Made by a program: the position numbers and the translations under genes
Notes under the pieces: model-generated
Told to the model about the DNA's origin: nothing
The model's input: the letters and a program-made list of their open reading frames with translations, nothing else
The model's database searches: none
Origin: CAZIKF01 sp964539825
Lineage (GTDB): Bacteria > Muiribacteriota > UBA6191
NCBI GenBank assembly: GCA_964539825.1
Contig: CAZIKF010000019.1
Span: 42,726-106,725, forward strand
Direction: 5' to 3'
DNA: 64,000 bases
Shown: one piece after another, positions 44,540 through 53,700 of the stretch
How the letters are laid out: each line of letters starts with the position of its first letter
Position numbering within the stretch: position 1 is the first letter of the stretch

Positions 44540-44559
44540 GAATTGGGGCTTTTCAATTC
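44540..44559 (-). terminator. Small hairpin after the second pseudopilin cluster
   Basis: A GAATTG/CAATTC stem (44540-44545 with 44554-44559) lies 13 bases beyond the stop of the gene at 44572, without a U-tract. It is a weak terminator candidate. Confidence 0.25.
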
Positions 44560-44571
44560 TCCGACAGACTC

Positions 44572-45123
44572 CTAGTTGCAAGATGGTGGGCAATCATCCT
44601 TAGAATTCATGACCCAGGAAGGATCGGGTATTCGGTCCCCGTAGGGCACCCTCTCAGAAACTATTGAGCGAAAGACAAGGGCATTTTCTTCAGAAGGGAC
44701 CCTTGATTCAGGATTTTTATAGTGAATTACGAGTTGGTAGATTCCTGGGTAAGCTGGAATAGGCTGTAAAATTTCGAATTTATAAATTTTGCGATTCCCC
44801 AGTATTTTGTCCTTGGGAATAGGAGGATTCGTCCACTCAACGCCCTGCTTGTCTGGACGATACTCCAGTTGGAAAAGCTCCCCTTTCGAATTTTTCCCGG
44901 AAATACCGGTACCTGTTATTTCCAAATCCCTGGCACCTCTTAGAACCATGCGAATTTTCTGCAAAACAATATTAGCGTCACGGGCGGCCGCGACTTTACC
45001 TGTAAGCTCAGTGGCATCCTTCTGAAATTTGGCATAAATTTGGAGTAGGAAAAATGCGATCATTGTGGAGAGAACCACCGCGATCATTACCTCAACGAGA
45101 GTAAATCCTTTTCTTCGCTTCAA
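44572..45123 (-). CDS. PilW/PulJ-like prepilin-type pseudopilin
   Basis: A 183-residue protein beginning at TTG 45123: the TTGA overlaps the previous stop, GGAG lies five bases upstream, and this start leaves the short leader MKRRKG before FTLVEVMIAVVLSTMIAFFLL. Starting further upstream would add 22 unneeded residues. The Glu at +5 and the helix mark it as a prepilin peptidase substrate. The helix followed by KFQKDATELTGKVAAARDAN resembles the PulJ/GspJ class. Cysteines near the C-terminus (DDCPPSC) could form a disulfide. It is coupled to the PilV-like gene upstream. Confidence 0.75.
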   Translation of the reverse strand: MKRRKGFTLVEVMIAVVLSTMIAFFLLQIYAKFQKDATELTGKVAAARDANIVLQKIRMVLRGARDLEITGTGISGKNSKGELFQLEYRPDKQGVEWTNPPIPKDKILGNRKIYKFEILQPIPAYPGIYQLVIHYKNPESRVPSEENALVFRSIVSERVPYGDRIPDPSWVMNSKDDCPPSCN

Positions 45124-45653
45124 CGTGACTCCATCACCAGAGACTTGAATTCCACATGCCTGTCTCTTTGTCCCTGTTCGGATTTCCACATGACTTTCGC
45201 CTTGATTGTACAGCCGGTGTCAGAGCATATAATTATGGCACTTCGCTCGTAAAAATAAAGCTCCAGCTCGGAGAGTACCGGACCATCGGTACCATTACCC
45301 AGGGGTCCCAGGTAGGTTCTGAAAAACTCCTTACCCGGTTCTGAGCCGATCACATCCCAGACGCCTTTTTCATCCTCGCTTGCTATCATTTTTTCAGTAT
45401 TTCGATCATAAATCATCCAGCCTTCTTGAGCTGCTTCCAACTCACCAGAATCACAAAAGCTGTTGAGAGTAGAGAAAGGGATTCCCTTGAGCAGTTCCAG
45501 CAAGGTAACAGCATGATTAACCGCCTGAACTTCGCGTACGCTCACCTTGACTCCGCGTGTACCTGAAGAGAGGAGGTACATTACAGGAAAAATCCCAAGA
45601 GTGATGATGGTTATCGCGAGCATCACCTCAATCAGACTAAATCCCCTTCTCAC
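45120..45653 (-). CDS. PilV/GspI-like prepilin-type pseudopilin
   Basis: A 177-residue protein taken from the GTG at 45653: GTGA overlaps the upstream stop and GGGGGA lies eight bases before it. An ATG at 45668 would add five residues. The leader is MRRG, then FSLIEVMLAITIITLGIFPVM, an orthodox type IV prepilin signal. The mature domain holds three cysteines (FCDSG, IICSDTGC) that may pair. It is the middle gene of a coupled triplet with the giant PilX-like gene and the PilW-like gene. Confidence 0.75.
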   Translation of the reverse strand: MRRGFSLIEVMLAITIITLGIFPVMYLLSSGTRGVKVSVREVQAVNHAVTLLELLKGIPFSTLNSFCDSGELEAAQEGWMIYDRNTEKMIASEDEKGVWDVIGSEPGKEFFRTYLGPLGNGTDGPVLSELELYFYERSAIIICSDTGCTIKAKVMWKSEQGQRDRHVEFKSLVMESR

Positions 45654-48600
45654 TTTACATTCCCCCATTCCCAGGTACTGATGTAGGGCTGAAAGCCCAC
45701 TACATATTGGTTTTGCTTTAAAAAACCGGGGGCATACTTCAGGTGACCCTTTCTGCGAACCTCAACCGGGCCTTTGGTGACCAGGTTACCCTGAAGTTCT
45801 TCAGCTCGGAATTTAAAAGGGGTCTTTCTGGTTTGAATCAGGCTTACCTGGCTCAGGCGCATCCCGTTTCCCTCGTCCTTAATCACAGGAGCAAGAATTA
45901 CCAGGCCTCCGCCATTAAAAGAGGTACCCTTAAGACTAACCGACCCTTGCACGATGAGCACACCCCCACCTTCGAATTCAGCGTTGGTAAGCTCAAGGTT
46001 TCCCTTGAAACAGGCTACCGTTTTCAGCTTGTACTTATGAGTACCCTTCTCTACCTGAAACCGCGCGTCAAATTTCTCACGCTTGCTAAAAGAATACATA
46101 CAGCGCCCGTCATACAGACCTTCTATGGCTATATTCTCCAGCGAGGAGGATGAACTGAGCTCCTTGGCGAAAAAGTAGGCCGGCAAGTCCTTATCCTTGT
46201 ACTTATCTCGATAATGTTTGACGATCTTTTTCTGGATCTTGTTGTTGAGAGGCTGATTTTCTACATCCTGAAGATATGGGTTGGCCCTGGGACTGAAATA
46301 CCCGATAGCATCTCGAAATTCGGGCACGACTTTCTTACGCATAAAAGTATCTCGATCATCAGACTTTTCCGGGTCCTCTCGAAAATAATAACGCTTGAAC
46401 TTTTCCTTCGCAAAACGCGTGGAGTAGTTATATGGCAGAGGCCAGGCCGGATCGGTCATGATCCGGGCGAAATACTTTTTGAAAAGAACATCTGGCCCTT
46501 CCTCAGAGCCTGATTTAAAGCGCTTGATAGCCTGGTTATATTCATTGCGCTGAATCTCAGAGAGCGGAGTTCTATCATTTATCATGTTCTTCAGAGTCGT
46601 ATCCTGACCAGTGAGCGGTGTAACTTCTTTATCCAGCGCAATCTGCCAGGGATCTGGAAGTGTGAAATAATAGGCCGGTCCTGCGTTGGAGCCTGAGACT
46701 GCCCCCTGCCCCCATGGATTTCTCTTCAGAGCGCGTGAACTCTTAGACCAGGACCCACTAAAGGGATTGAATAAATAGTATTTCTTTTTAGCATCTTCAA
46801 CTTCGGTGGCTATCAGCGTAGCTATATTTTCCTTCCATACCTTGGCCGCGTCCTGAATGATTTTCTGGTGATGATACTGAAGCCCATCCACCGTTTTGGT
46901 AATGTCCTTATCCTTGAGAAGCAATACATATGCCTGCATGGAAGTGTGATAAAACATCAGCAGCAGTTCCCTGAGGTAGCTGCTCATTTTCTTGGCTTTG
47001 TTTGACCAGGCCATTCTCCCTGAGTCGACTTTAAACAGATAGGGAAAACCCTGCCCGCGAGCTTCATCACCCTTTGAAAATGGAGTGGTTTGCATTTCAT
47101 ATAGAGCTTGAATCAGAGGGGAAACCCAGCGCGTCTTATCGGCAGGATTGGACCCGTCGCCCCTGGCTATGGCACCGGCCTGTGAGTATACCGTGGAGGG
47201 AGTCGACTCGTTCTGATGAATACTGGTACCCGAAAAATAAAGTTTTAAGGCATCCGGTCCCTCCTGAAGACGGGCGATACTGGGCAGGAGTCTTCCCATA
47301 AGACCGTCTCCTGAGAGAAATATCCAGCTTCCTTTCAGAGTAGGATTACCCTGCTGGGAACCATCAAATGACCAGTTCATTCGTGAATCCCATACTTCGA
47401 TGGGAGAAAAGACTCCCTCCTCCCTATAATTCACATTTTGAGCGCCGTTTTTATAGCGCTCATCCATATAAAGTTTGTGGGCGTGAAGATGGTTAAAATC
47501 CCGATAATAATAGATCGGCCCTGCCTGAATCTCGAATTCCCTGGCTCCTTTTGCAGCTCCTGCCGCTCGCTTAGCCTTTACCTGTTTATATCCGGACAGG
47601 GAAAGACAACGTCGAAATAGATTTCCGAACACAACGGTAAATCGAGCATCGGAGATTGAGCCTGAGCCAAAAATATGAAAATTATTTGACCTGATCTTCT
47701 CTGAACTATCCTTCGTAAAACCAAATTCGGGATGGGAGGCCCATTCCTTGGCATACCCATAATCCTTTCTTGCGAGATAATAGAAAGGGATTCCGTTTGT
47801 CGGATCAATCTCTGTATAGGGGGTCTTTGTCAGACCTCGAACGGTACCTACCTGTGCCGGTCCTGAACCACCCATATTCAGATCCCCGGGCTCAACATCT
47901 AGAATTGATTTGTAGTCGGTTGTGTAGAGCCGGTAAAAATCACTTTCCCCCTTTTTCCCCCGGTATAGATGAAAGCTCTCCGCGGCATTTCCATTGCCAG
48001 CGGTGAGGTTGAGATAAATACGCTTCTCATCATCGCCTCCGGTGCCAAATAGAACGTATCCAAGACTGCCTTTAAAAGGATTATCACTGACCAACTCCAC
48101 ATCCGCATCGGATTCTGAACTATGAATCGTCAGAAAGTAATTATCCGAATTCCCCTGGGCATCTGCGGAGAGGGAATTGTATTTACCCCCGAGAAACTCC
48201 TCAGCCTTCTCCGTTTTTGATCCTGACATATCCTGCCCGAAAAAGGAAAAATGCCTGACCACCATTGGCTGAACCAGCGCTCGCTTAAATTGAAATTGAG
48301 TGGAAATTTGCTTGGGAGTCGTCTTCAGGTATGACTTTCCCTCCTTTTTAAACACATCAATGTTCATGGAATATTCAACCACCAGGTTGGCCGTTCCGCG
48401 CATTTCCATCGGGTCATTGATGAAATCAGAGCGCTTCACAAAAGAGTTTTCCTTAGAGAGGGTCAAATGTACTGTACCCTCGAAACTTTCTTTGCTGTCT
48501 GGATCCGTTTGCCCGATCTGAGAAATGAGATCCTGGTAACCAGAGCCGACTTGAAATTTTCCCGATGGCTTTATACCTCCTGATGAAATTTGGAAAATCT

Positions 48601-48913
48601 CATCACCTACAGACTTTTTGCCGGCGGACAGCTCCTCAAACCAGGGATCAAATTGAGAACCATTGGCCATGTCCTCAGCAATTTTTTTGGAGACATCGAC
48701 AAGTGCATCACCTATCGCCAGAGCCTTTTCGTTAATCTTAAAGCGGTAAATCTGCAAAACGGAATTTACCGACATCTGGTGAAAGGCGTAGCCAACGATA
48801 GAGATCACTGCGAGAACGGTAAATGCCAACAGGGTTACAGAGCCGCGCTTTCGGCTTCTAAAAGTGCCCTGGTGGAGATCTGGGAATCGTGCCATCGAGA
48901 CACTATTGTACAC
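45650..48913 (-). CDS. Giant PilX/PulK-like pseudopilin
   Basis: A 1087-residue protein with a basic start and one membrane helix (RKRGSVTLLAFTVLAVISIV, residues 22-41), the PilX-like layout, but about three to six times longer than usual PilX or PulK. The start is GTG 48913; an ATG at 48895 (MARFPDL) is an alternative. The large extracytoplasmic part has no recognised domain. Near residues 960-1040 a beta-rich stretch (GNLELTNAEFEGGGVLIVQG, NGGGLVILAPV) looks like beta-helix or bactofilin-type repeats. With the two small pseudopilins downstream it forms a second minor-pilin operon, possibly a pilus tip or secreted cargo complex. Confidence 0.65.
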   Translation of the reverse strand: MYNSVSMARFPDLHQGTFRSRKRGSVTLLAFTVLAVISIVGYAFHQMSVNSVLQIYRFKINEKALAIGDALVDVSKKIAEDMANGSQFDPWFEELSAGKKSVGDEIFQISSGGIKPSGKFQVGSGYQDLISQIGQTDPDSKESFEGTVHLTLSKENSFVKRSDFINDPMEMRGTANLVVEYSMNIDVFKKEGKSYLKTTPKQISTQFQFKRALVQPMVVRHFSFFGQDMSGSKTEKAEEFLGGKYNSLSADAQGNSDNYFLTIHSSESDADVELVSDNPFKGSLGYVLFGTGGDDEKRIYLNLTAGNGNAAESFHLYRGKKGESDFYRLYTTDYKSILDVEPGDLNMGGSGPAQVGTVRGLTKTPYTEIDPTNGIPFYYLARKDYGYAKEWASHPEFGFTKDSSEKIRSNNFHIFGSGSISDARFTVVFGNLFRRCLSLSGYKQVKAKRAAGAAKGAREFEIQAGPIYYYRDFNHLHAHKLYMDERYKNGAQNVNYREEGVFSPIEVWDSRMNWSFDGSQQGNPTLKGSWIFLSGDGLMGRLLPSIARLQEGPDALKLYFSGTSIHQNESTPSTVYSQAGAIARGDGSNPADKTRWVSPLIQALYEMQTTPFSKGDEARGQGFPYLFKVDSGRMAWSNKAKKMSSYLRELLLMFYHTSMQAYVLLLKDKDITKTVDGLQYHHQKIIQDAAKVWKENIATLIATEVEDAKKKYYLFNPFSGSWSKSSRALKRNPWGQGAVSGSNAGPAYYFTLPDPWQIALDKEVTPLTGQDTTLKNMINDRTPLSEIQRNEYNQAIKRFKSGSEEGPDVLFKKYFARIMTDPAWPLPYNYSTRFAKEKFKRYYFREDPEKSDDRDTFMRKKVVPEFRDAIGYFSPRANPYLQDVENQPLNNKIQKKIVKHYRDKYKDKDLPAYFFAKELSSSSSLENIAIEGLYDGRCMYSFSKREKFDARFQVEKGTHKYKLKTVACFKGNLELTNAEFEGGGVLIVQGSVSLKGTSFNGGGLVILAPVIKDEGNGMRLSQVSLIQTRKTPFKFRAEELQGNLVTKGPVEVRRKGHLKYAPGFLKQNQYVVGFQPYISTWEWGNVK

Positions 48914-49036
48914 GTTCTACTCTCTTTCCAGGAATCAAAGGAAACAGAGAAGAGAAAGGAATCAGAAGAATACGCTTGTCTTCGATAATCGGTCCTGTTG
49001 ATTGAGCTCCCTCTTCCCTCTCCCTATAGAAGCTAC

Positions 49037-49042
49037 TATAAT
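49037..49042 (+). promoter_or_regulatory. Candidate -10 box for valS
   Basis: A perfect TATAAT, 52 bases before the valS ATG. The -35 region is pyrimidine-rich and weak. The short leader has no T-box-like features. Confidence 0.4.
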
Positions 49043-49094
49043 ATGCCCTTCAATTCGGCTCAGGTGCCTTAACAACTGGTTTTCAGGGGAATTC

Positions 49095-51551
49095 ATGCTT
49101 CCTAATAAATACAAGTTTAGCGAAAGCGAACCAAAGTGGCAGAAATTTTGGAGAGAAGAGGGAATTCATCGATTCAATCCAAAGGCCGGCGGAGAAATCT
49201 ACTCCATAGATACACCGCCTCCCACGGTCTCCGGTGTCCTGCATATCGGACACGTTTTTTCCTATACCCAGGCTGAAATCATTGTGAGATACCATCGGAT
49301 GAAGGGACGCAATGTTTTCTATCCCTTCGGATTCGATGACAATGGCCTGCCCACTGAAAGGTATGTGGAGAAGAAGCGTAAACTAAAGGGTAAGGACCTA
49401 AAGCGCTCAGAGTTCAATGATTTGTGTCGTGAATCGGTGGAGGAACTGGAAGAAAATTTTCGCCAAATGTGGACCTCACTTGGCTTTAGTGCAGACTGGG
49501 ATCTATGTTACCGCACCATAGACACCCCTTCTCAGCGCATTTCCCAGCGTTCTTTTCTTGACCTCTATGAAAAGGGACACATCGACTATCGTGAAGAGCC
49601 TAACATGTGGTGTGTTGAATGCCAGACCGCCATTGCGCAGGCTGAACTGGATGCTGAAGATAAAGACTCCAGTTTTAATGACCTGAGATTTGAAATAGAG
49701 GGCGGTGGATCCGTAGTGATCGGCACTACCCGCCCGGAGCTCCTGCCCTCCTGCTCCAGTCTGTTTGTCCACCCTGATGACCAGCGATATAAGGATCTGG
49801 TAGGAAAATACGCAATCGTCCCGATTTTCTCACAGAAGGTCCCTATTCTTCATGACCCCAAGGCAGATATGGAGAAGGGGACTGGAGCGGTGATGTGCTG
49901 CACCTTCGGTGATAAGACCGATATTGAGTGGTACAAGCAGCACGGGCTACAGCTGAGAGTATCCATCACCCCGTATGGCCGAATGACCAGTCTGGCCGCT
50001 GAATATGAAGGACTAAAAATCAAAGAAGCCCGGAAACAAATTCTCAAGCGATGTGAGGAGGAAGGAATTCTTCTCAAGTCAGAATCTATTTCGCACCCGG
50101 TCAATACCCATGAACGCTGTGGTACGGACATCGAGTTTCTTTCAACTCAACAATGGTTTATCCGAGTCATAGACCGTAAAGACGAACTGTTGGAGTTGGC
50201 GGAGAAGATCAAATGGTTTCCCTCCTATATGAAACAGAGATACGTACATTGGGTGGAAAACCTCAACTGGGACTGGTGCATCTCTAGACAGCGCTTCTTT
50301 GGAGTTCCGTTTCCCGTTTGGCATTGCCAGAATTGCCATGCAATCCTCACTCCCGAGATGGAAGACCTCCCCGTAGATCCTCAGGAACAGCCCTACGGCA
50401 GGGACTGTGTTCACTGCGGGCATAAGGGAATCTTGCCCGATCGTAATATCATGGACACCTGGGCCACATCGAGCGTTTCGCCTCAGATCAATTACCTATG
50501 GGGTGAAAAAGACTCCCTTGAAGACTCTATCGCGCCCATGAGTCTAAGACCTCAGGCTCACGATATTATTCGAACCTGGGCTTTCTATACCATGGTCAAA
50601 TCCTGGTATCACCATGGAGAAATCCCCTGGAAGGACATCATGATCTCTGGCCATGTCCTCTATAAAAAAGGGCAAAAAATATCCAAATCCAAGGGGAACG
50701 CAAAGTCTGAGCCCGAGACGATGATCGAGCAGTATGGGGCTGATGTGATCCGCTACTGGACTGCGGGTGCAAAACTCGGGTCGGATTGTTATTTCGAAGA
50801 ACAAGAGTTTCGGATTGCCTCTAAACTGGTCACCAAAATTTTCAATGCTTCAAAATTCAGCCTCACCCACCTTGAGGGCTTCGACCGTCCTGATCCGCGT
50901 AGTGTTCAGTTTCCGCTTGACCGGGGCTTACTATCCATTCTCAATAGGGTGATTCAACGAACAGACCGCTATCTTAGTGACTATGAATACTCTCTGGCAC
51001 TCTCGGAGGTAGAGTCCTTTTTTTGGGATTTTTGCGACAACTATCTTGAACTGATCAAACACCGATCCTACAATCCTGATGAGCATCTGGACGGTGGCCA
51101 TGATTCCGTGCGCAGTACACTATATACAGCACTCTATGCAGTATTAAGAATGCTGGCGCCCTTCATTCCCCACATCACTGAGGAAATATACCAGGCCTAT
51201 TTCCGGCAGAGGGAAGATCATGCTTCCGTACATATCACCTCTTTTCCTGAAGCATCAGACTCTTTGATGGATGAAGAAGCTGAAGAACTTTATCGGGAGT
51301 CCAAAAGCTTTGTTGGGGCAATACGGAAGTTCAAAACTGAACAGAGAATGAGCCTGAATACGGAACTGAAAACCGTCTATTATATCCGTTCGGAGTTTTC
51401 CAAGATTCTTGAGGCTGGTAAGGACGTTGCCAGGGCAGCGAGATGCGATGATTTAGTCCCGGTGAACCAGCTGCCGCAGGAAGGTGAAGCCATTGAGTTT
51501 GAGGGAAAGACTCTGAAGGTAGTTTGTATCAAGGTACCGGAAGAATCGTGA
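49095..51551 (+). CDS. valS: Valine--tRNA ligase
   Basis: An 818-residue class I synthetase that charges tRNA-Val. I start at the ATG at 49095, with AGGGG six bases upstream; the 31 residues before it look unlike a synthetase. HIGH is present at 50-53 (TVSGVLHIGH), KISKS at about 528-532, the editing-domain region at 200-340, and cysteine pairs that could bind zinc (CQNCH, CVHCGHKG). The DDNGLPTERYVEKK stretch and the lack of a long C-terminal coiled coil resemble the shorter archaeal/rickettsial-type ValRS rather than the 950-residue E. coli type. The next gene overlaps by four bases. Confidence 0.93.
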   Translation: MLPNKYKFSESEPKWQKFWREEGIHRFNPKAGGEIYSIDTPPPTVSGVLHIGHVFSYTQAEIIVRYHRMKGRNVFYPFGFDDNGLPTERYVEKKRKLKGKDLKRSEFNDLCRESVEELEENFRQMWTSLGFSADWDLCYRTIDTPSQRISQRSFLDLYEKGHIDYREEPNMWCVECQTAIAQAELDAEDKDSSFNDLRFEIEGGGSVVIGTTRPELLPSCSSLFVHPDDQRYKDLVGKYAIVPIFSQKVPILHDPKADMEKGTGAVMCCTFGDKTDIEWYKQHGLQLRVSITPYGRMTSLAAEYEGLKIKEARKQILKRCEEEGILLKSESISHPVNTHERCGTDIEFLSTQQWFIRVIDRKDELLELAEKIKWFPSYMKQRYVHWVENLNWDWCISRQRFFGVPFPVWHCQNCHAILTPEMEDLPVDPQEQPYGRDCVHCGHKGILPDRNIMDTWATSSVSPQINYLWGEKDSLEDSIAPMSLRPQAHDIIRTWAFYTMVKSWYHHGEIPWKDIMISGHVLYKKGQKISKSKGNAKSEPETMIEQYGADVIRYWTAGAKLGSDCYFEEQEFRIASKLVTKIFNASKFSLTHLEGFDRPDPRSVQFPLDRGLLSILNRVIQRTDRYLSDYEYSLALSEVESFFWDFCDNYLELIKHRSYNPDEHLDGGHDSVRSTLYTALYAVLRMLAPFIPHITEEIYQAYFRQREDHASVHITSFPEASDSLMDEEAEELYRESKSFVGAIRKFKTEQRMSLNTELKTVYYIRSEFSKILEAGKDVARAARCDDLVPVNQLPQEGEAIEFEGKTLKVVCIKVPEES

Positions 51552-51973
51552 AAGAAGCTAAGATTCTTTTTGTTATGGAAAAGCAGGATACCGGTAGTAT
51601 CGTCGTGCGCTCTTCCGCCCTGGTTACTGATGAGCAGGCGGACAAGCTTAACTGGATCTTTCAGAACTTCTCCGGCAAGCGCGAAGATTTTCAAATTTTC
51701 CTGGATGAATATCAAACCGAGAGGGTTCCCCTTAGCCATGTAATCTCCTATTGCAGCCCACTTAACGCGGCAGAAGTCTCTATTCTGCGCCGCCTTGGAT
51801 TCGAGCGCACCGGGATCGTAGACCCCCTGGATCTTTTGGAAGAGTTCGAAGCACATCGAGGTGGGGTCCAATATAGCGACGATGACGAAAAGTTCCATCT
51901 CGAAGGCGAAGGCGAGATCTTAGATCCAGAGGATGAAGATACAGACCCTCCCCTGGGATCCATTGTGATTTAG
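51548..51973 (+). CDS. Small acidic protein coupled to valS
   Basis: A 141-residue protein starting at GTG 51548, which overlaps the valS stop (GTGA) with GGAAG four bases before it. The N-terminal 100 residues look like a small alpha/beta fold (KILFVMEKQDTGSIVVRSSA). The last 30 residues are an acidic tail. Family not recognised. The tight coupling to valS suggests co-expression only. Confidence 0.6.
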   Translation: MKEAKILFVMEKQDTGSIVVRSSALVTDEQADKLNWIFQNFSGKREDFQIFLDEYQTERVPLSHVISYCSPLNAAEVSILRRLGFERTGIVDPLDLLEEFEAHRGGVQYSDDDEKFHLEGEGEILDPEDEDTDPPLGSIVI

Positions 51974-51988
51974 CTCACGCTCCGACTA

Positions 51989-53698
51989 TCAGAGAATACC
52001 CTCTTGAACCTGGTGTCGAAAGTACTCGTAGAAGACACCGCGCCGCTTAACCAGGTCAGGGAAACTACCCTCTTCCACAATTCTGCCCTGGTCCAATACC
52101 AGAATACGATCCACTGATCTCAGAGTCGACAACCTGTGGGCTACGATTAAAGAAGTCTTTCCCTTCAGGAACTTCTCCAGTCTATTTTGAAGGAATAGCT
52201 CCGTCCTCGCATCGATATTGGAGGTAGCCTCATCTAGTAGAAATATCTGAGCATCCTTCATAAAGACCCTGCCGAAAGCAATGATCTGTCGCTCCCCATG
52301 GGAGAAATTTTCTCCGTTGCCAAGAACAGGCTTCATTTCTGAGCCCTTACAAACAAGCCCCTCTGCTTTAAGCTCCTCGATATAGGTGCTTGACCACTGC
52401 ATAGATTTTTTCGAGAAAAGACCAAGATTTTCCTCTATTGAACCACTGAAGAGATACACATCCTGCAGCACCAGGCCAATATAAGATCGCAGCTCCCCAA
52501 TTGGTATCTGCGAGAGCGGCACGCCGCCGAGCCGTATTTCTCCCTCACCTGGAAGATAAAACCGGTTCAAGAGGTTGATAATGGTGCTCTTACCAGCACC
52601 GGTACGCCCCACCAATCCAATGCTTTCTCCCTCGCGTATCTTAAAATTTAAATCATGCAGAACTGGTTCTTCACCGTAAGAAAAACCAACCCCGCTAAAT
52701 TCAAGGTCAAATCCCTCGGGACTTCGGGCAGGTAAAACCAAAAGAGAAGGTTCAGGATCCTTACTTAAGATCGAGTGGATTCTTGTCATTGAAGTCCAGG
52801 CATTTTGCAGGTTATGAAACATTCCAGAAAGGTGTCGAATGGGATGCATGATTGTTTGGAGATAGCTGATGAAAGCAACCAACTCCGCAAAGCTCAGTGT
52901 CTTATCACTTAGCTGGTTAACTCCATCATGGAGAATAGCGGCAAGGAGAATGGAGGAAGACAACTCCACAAAGCCATAATAGGCAGGCTCGACAACATTG
53001 AGTTGATGATAGCGGTCGCGGTATTGCCTTGAGAATCCCTCAAATTCTTGAAATAGACCCCTTTCTGCCTGAAATCCCTTTATTGTCTGCATACCTCGCA
53101 ACATCTCAGAAATGGAAGTAGTAATGATGGAGAGAGTTTTTTTGGCCTGAAAGAGCCCATTTCTTAAGATGCGGCCGATCATGTCCGTGAGCTTGAGAAG
53201 CAATAAGATTCCTACGATCACATATAGGGAAAGCTGCCAATTCATCCACAGGAGAATTCCGAGGATACCCACGATGGCCAAAAGATCGGAAATCGTCCGC
53301 ACAAGACCTCCCGACAGGGCATTTTGGACTGCTTCCACATCCGAAGTCAGTCGAACGATCAGTTGACCGCTTTGTACCGATCTAAACTCCCTGTAGGGCA
53401 GTGACAATATGTGATCGAATAAATCCTTCCTGATATTGCGAACGATTCGAACACCTGCATAGGTAGAACAATAGAGCTGAAAATACTGCAGTACGTGGCC
53501 TACGACCACTGCTCCTAGAAAGAGAAGACTGAACTCAAGAGCCATTTCGAGGCTCTTATGGATCTCCACAGACTCAAGTACCCATTTCAGTAGTATAGGC
53601 TTAAGGAGTCGTAATCCCTGAACCACCGGGATGAAGAGAATAGAAAGAAATAACCAACCTCGAAATTGAGTGATCTGTCTTGAAAACCAGCCGACCAC
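51989..53698 (-). CDS. ABC exporter half-transporter, catalytically canonical subunit
   Basis: A 569-residue half-transporter: six membrane helices in residues 15-300, then an ATPase domain with Walker A GRTGAGKST (364-372), C-loop NFSHGERQ (464-471), Walker B IFLLDEATS with catalytic Glu490, and an intact H-loop (IVAHRLS). GTG start at 53698 with GGGAG eight bases upstream. It follows the sister gene by two bases. The pair resembles heterodimeric MsbA/MdlAB/TM287-288 exporters for lipids, peptides or drugs. Substrate not inferable. Confidence 0.9.
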   Translation of the reverse strand: MVGWFSRQITQFRGWLFLSILFIPVVQGLRLLKPILLKWVLESVEIHKSLEMALEFSLLFLGAVVVGHVLQYFQLYCSTYAGVRIVRNIRKDLFDHILSLPYREFRSVQSGQLIVRLTSDVEAVQNALSGGLVRTISDLLAIVGILGILLWMNWQLSLYVIVGILLLLKLTDMIGRILRNGLFQAKKTLSIITTSISEMLRGMQTIKGFQAERGLFQEFEGFSRQYRDRYHQLNVVEPAYYGFVELSSSILLAAILHDGVNQLSDKTLSFAELVAFISYLQTIMHPIRHLSGMFHNLQNAWTSMTRIHSILSKDPEPSLLVLPARSPEGFDLEFSGVGFSYGEEPVLHDLNFKIREGESIGLVGRTGAGKSTIINLLNRFYLPGEGEIRLGGVPLSQIPIGELRSYIGLVLQDVYLFSGSIEENLGLFSKKSMQWSSTYIEELKAEGLVCKGSEMKPVLGNGENFSHGERQIIAFGRVFMKDAQIFLLDEATSNIDARTELFLQNRLEKFLKGKTSLIVAHRLSTLRSVDRILVLDQGRIVEEGSFPDLVKRRGVFYEYFRHQVQEGIL

Positions 53699-53700
53699 AA

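Noticed and set aside
49043..49094. T-box or other riboswitch upstream of valS
   Set aside because: The leader from the candidate promoter is only about 52 bases with no specifier loop, antiterminator or terminator.
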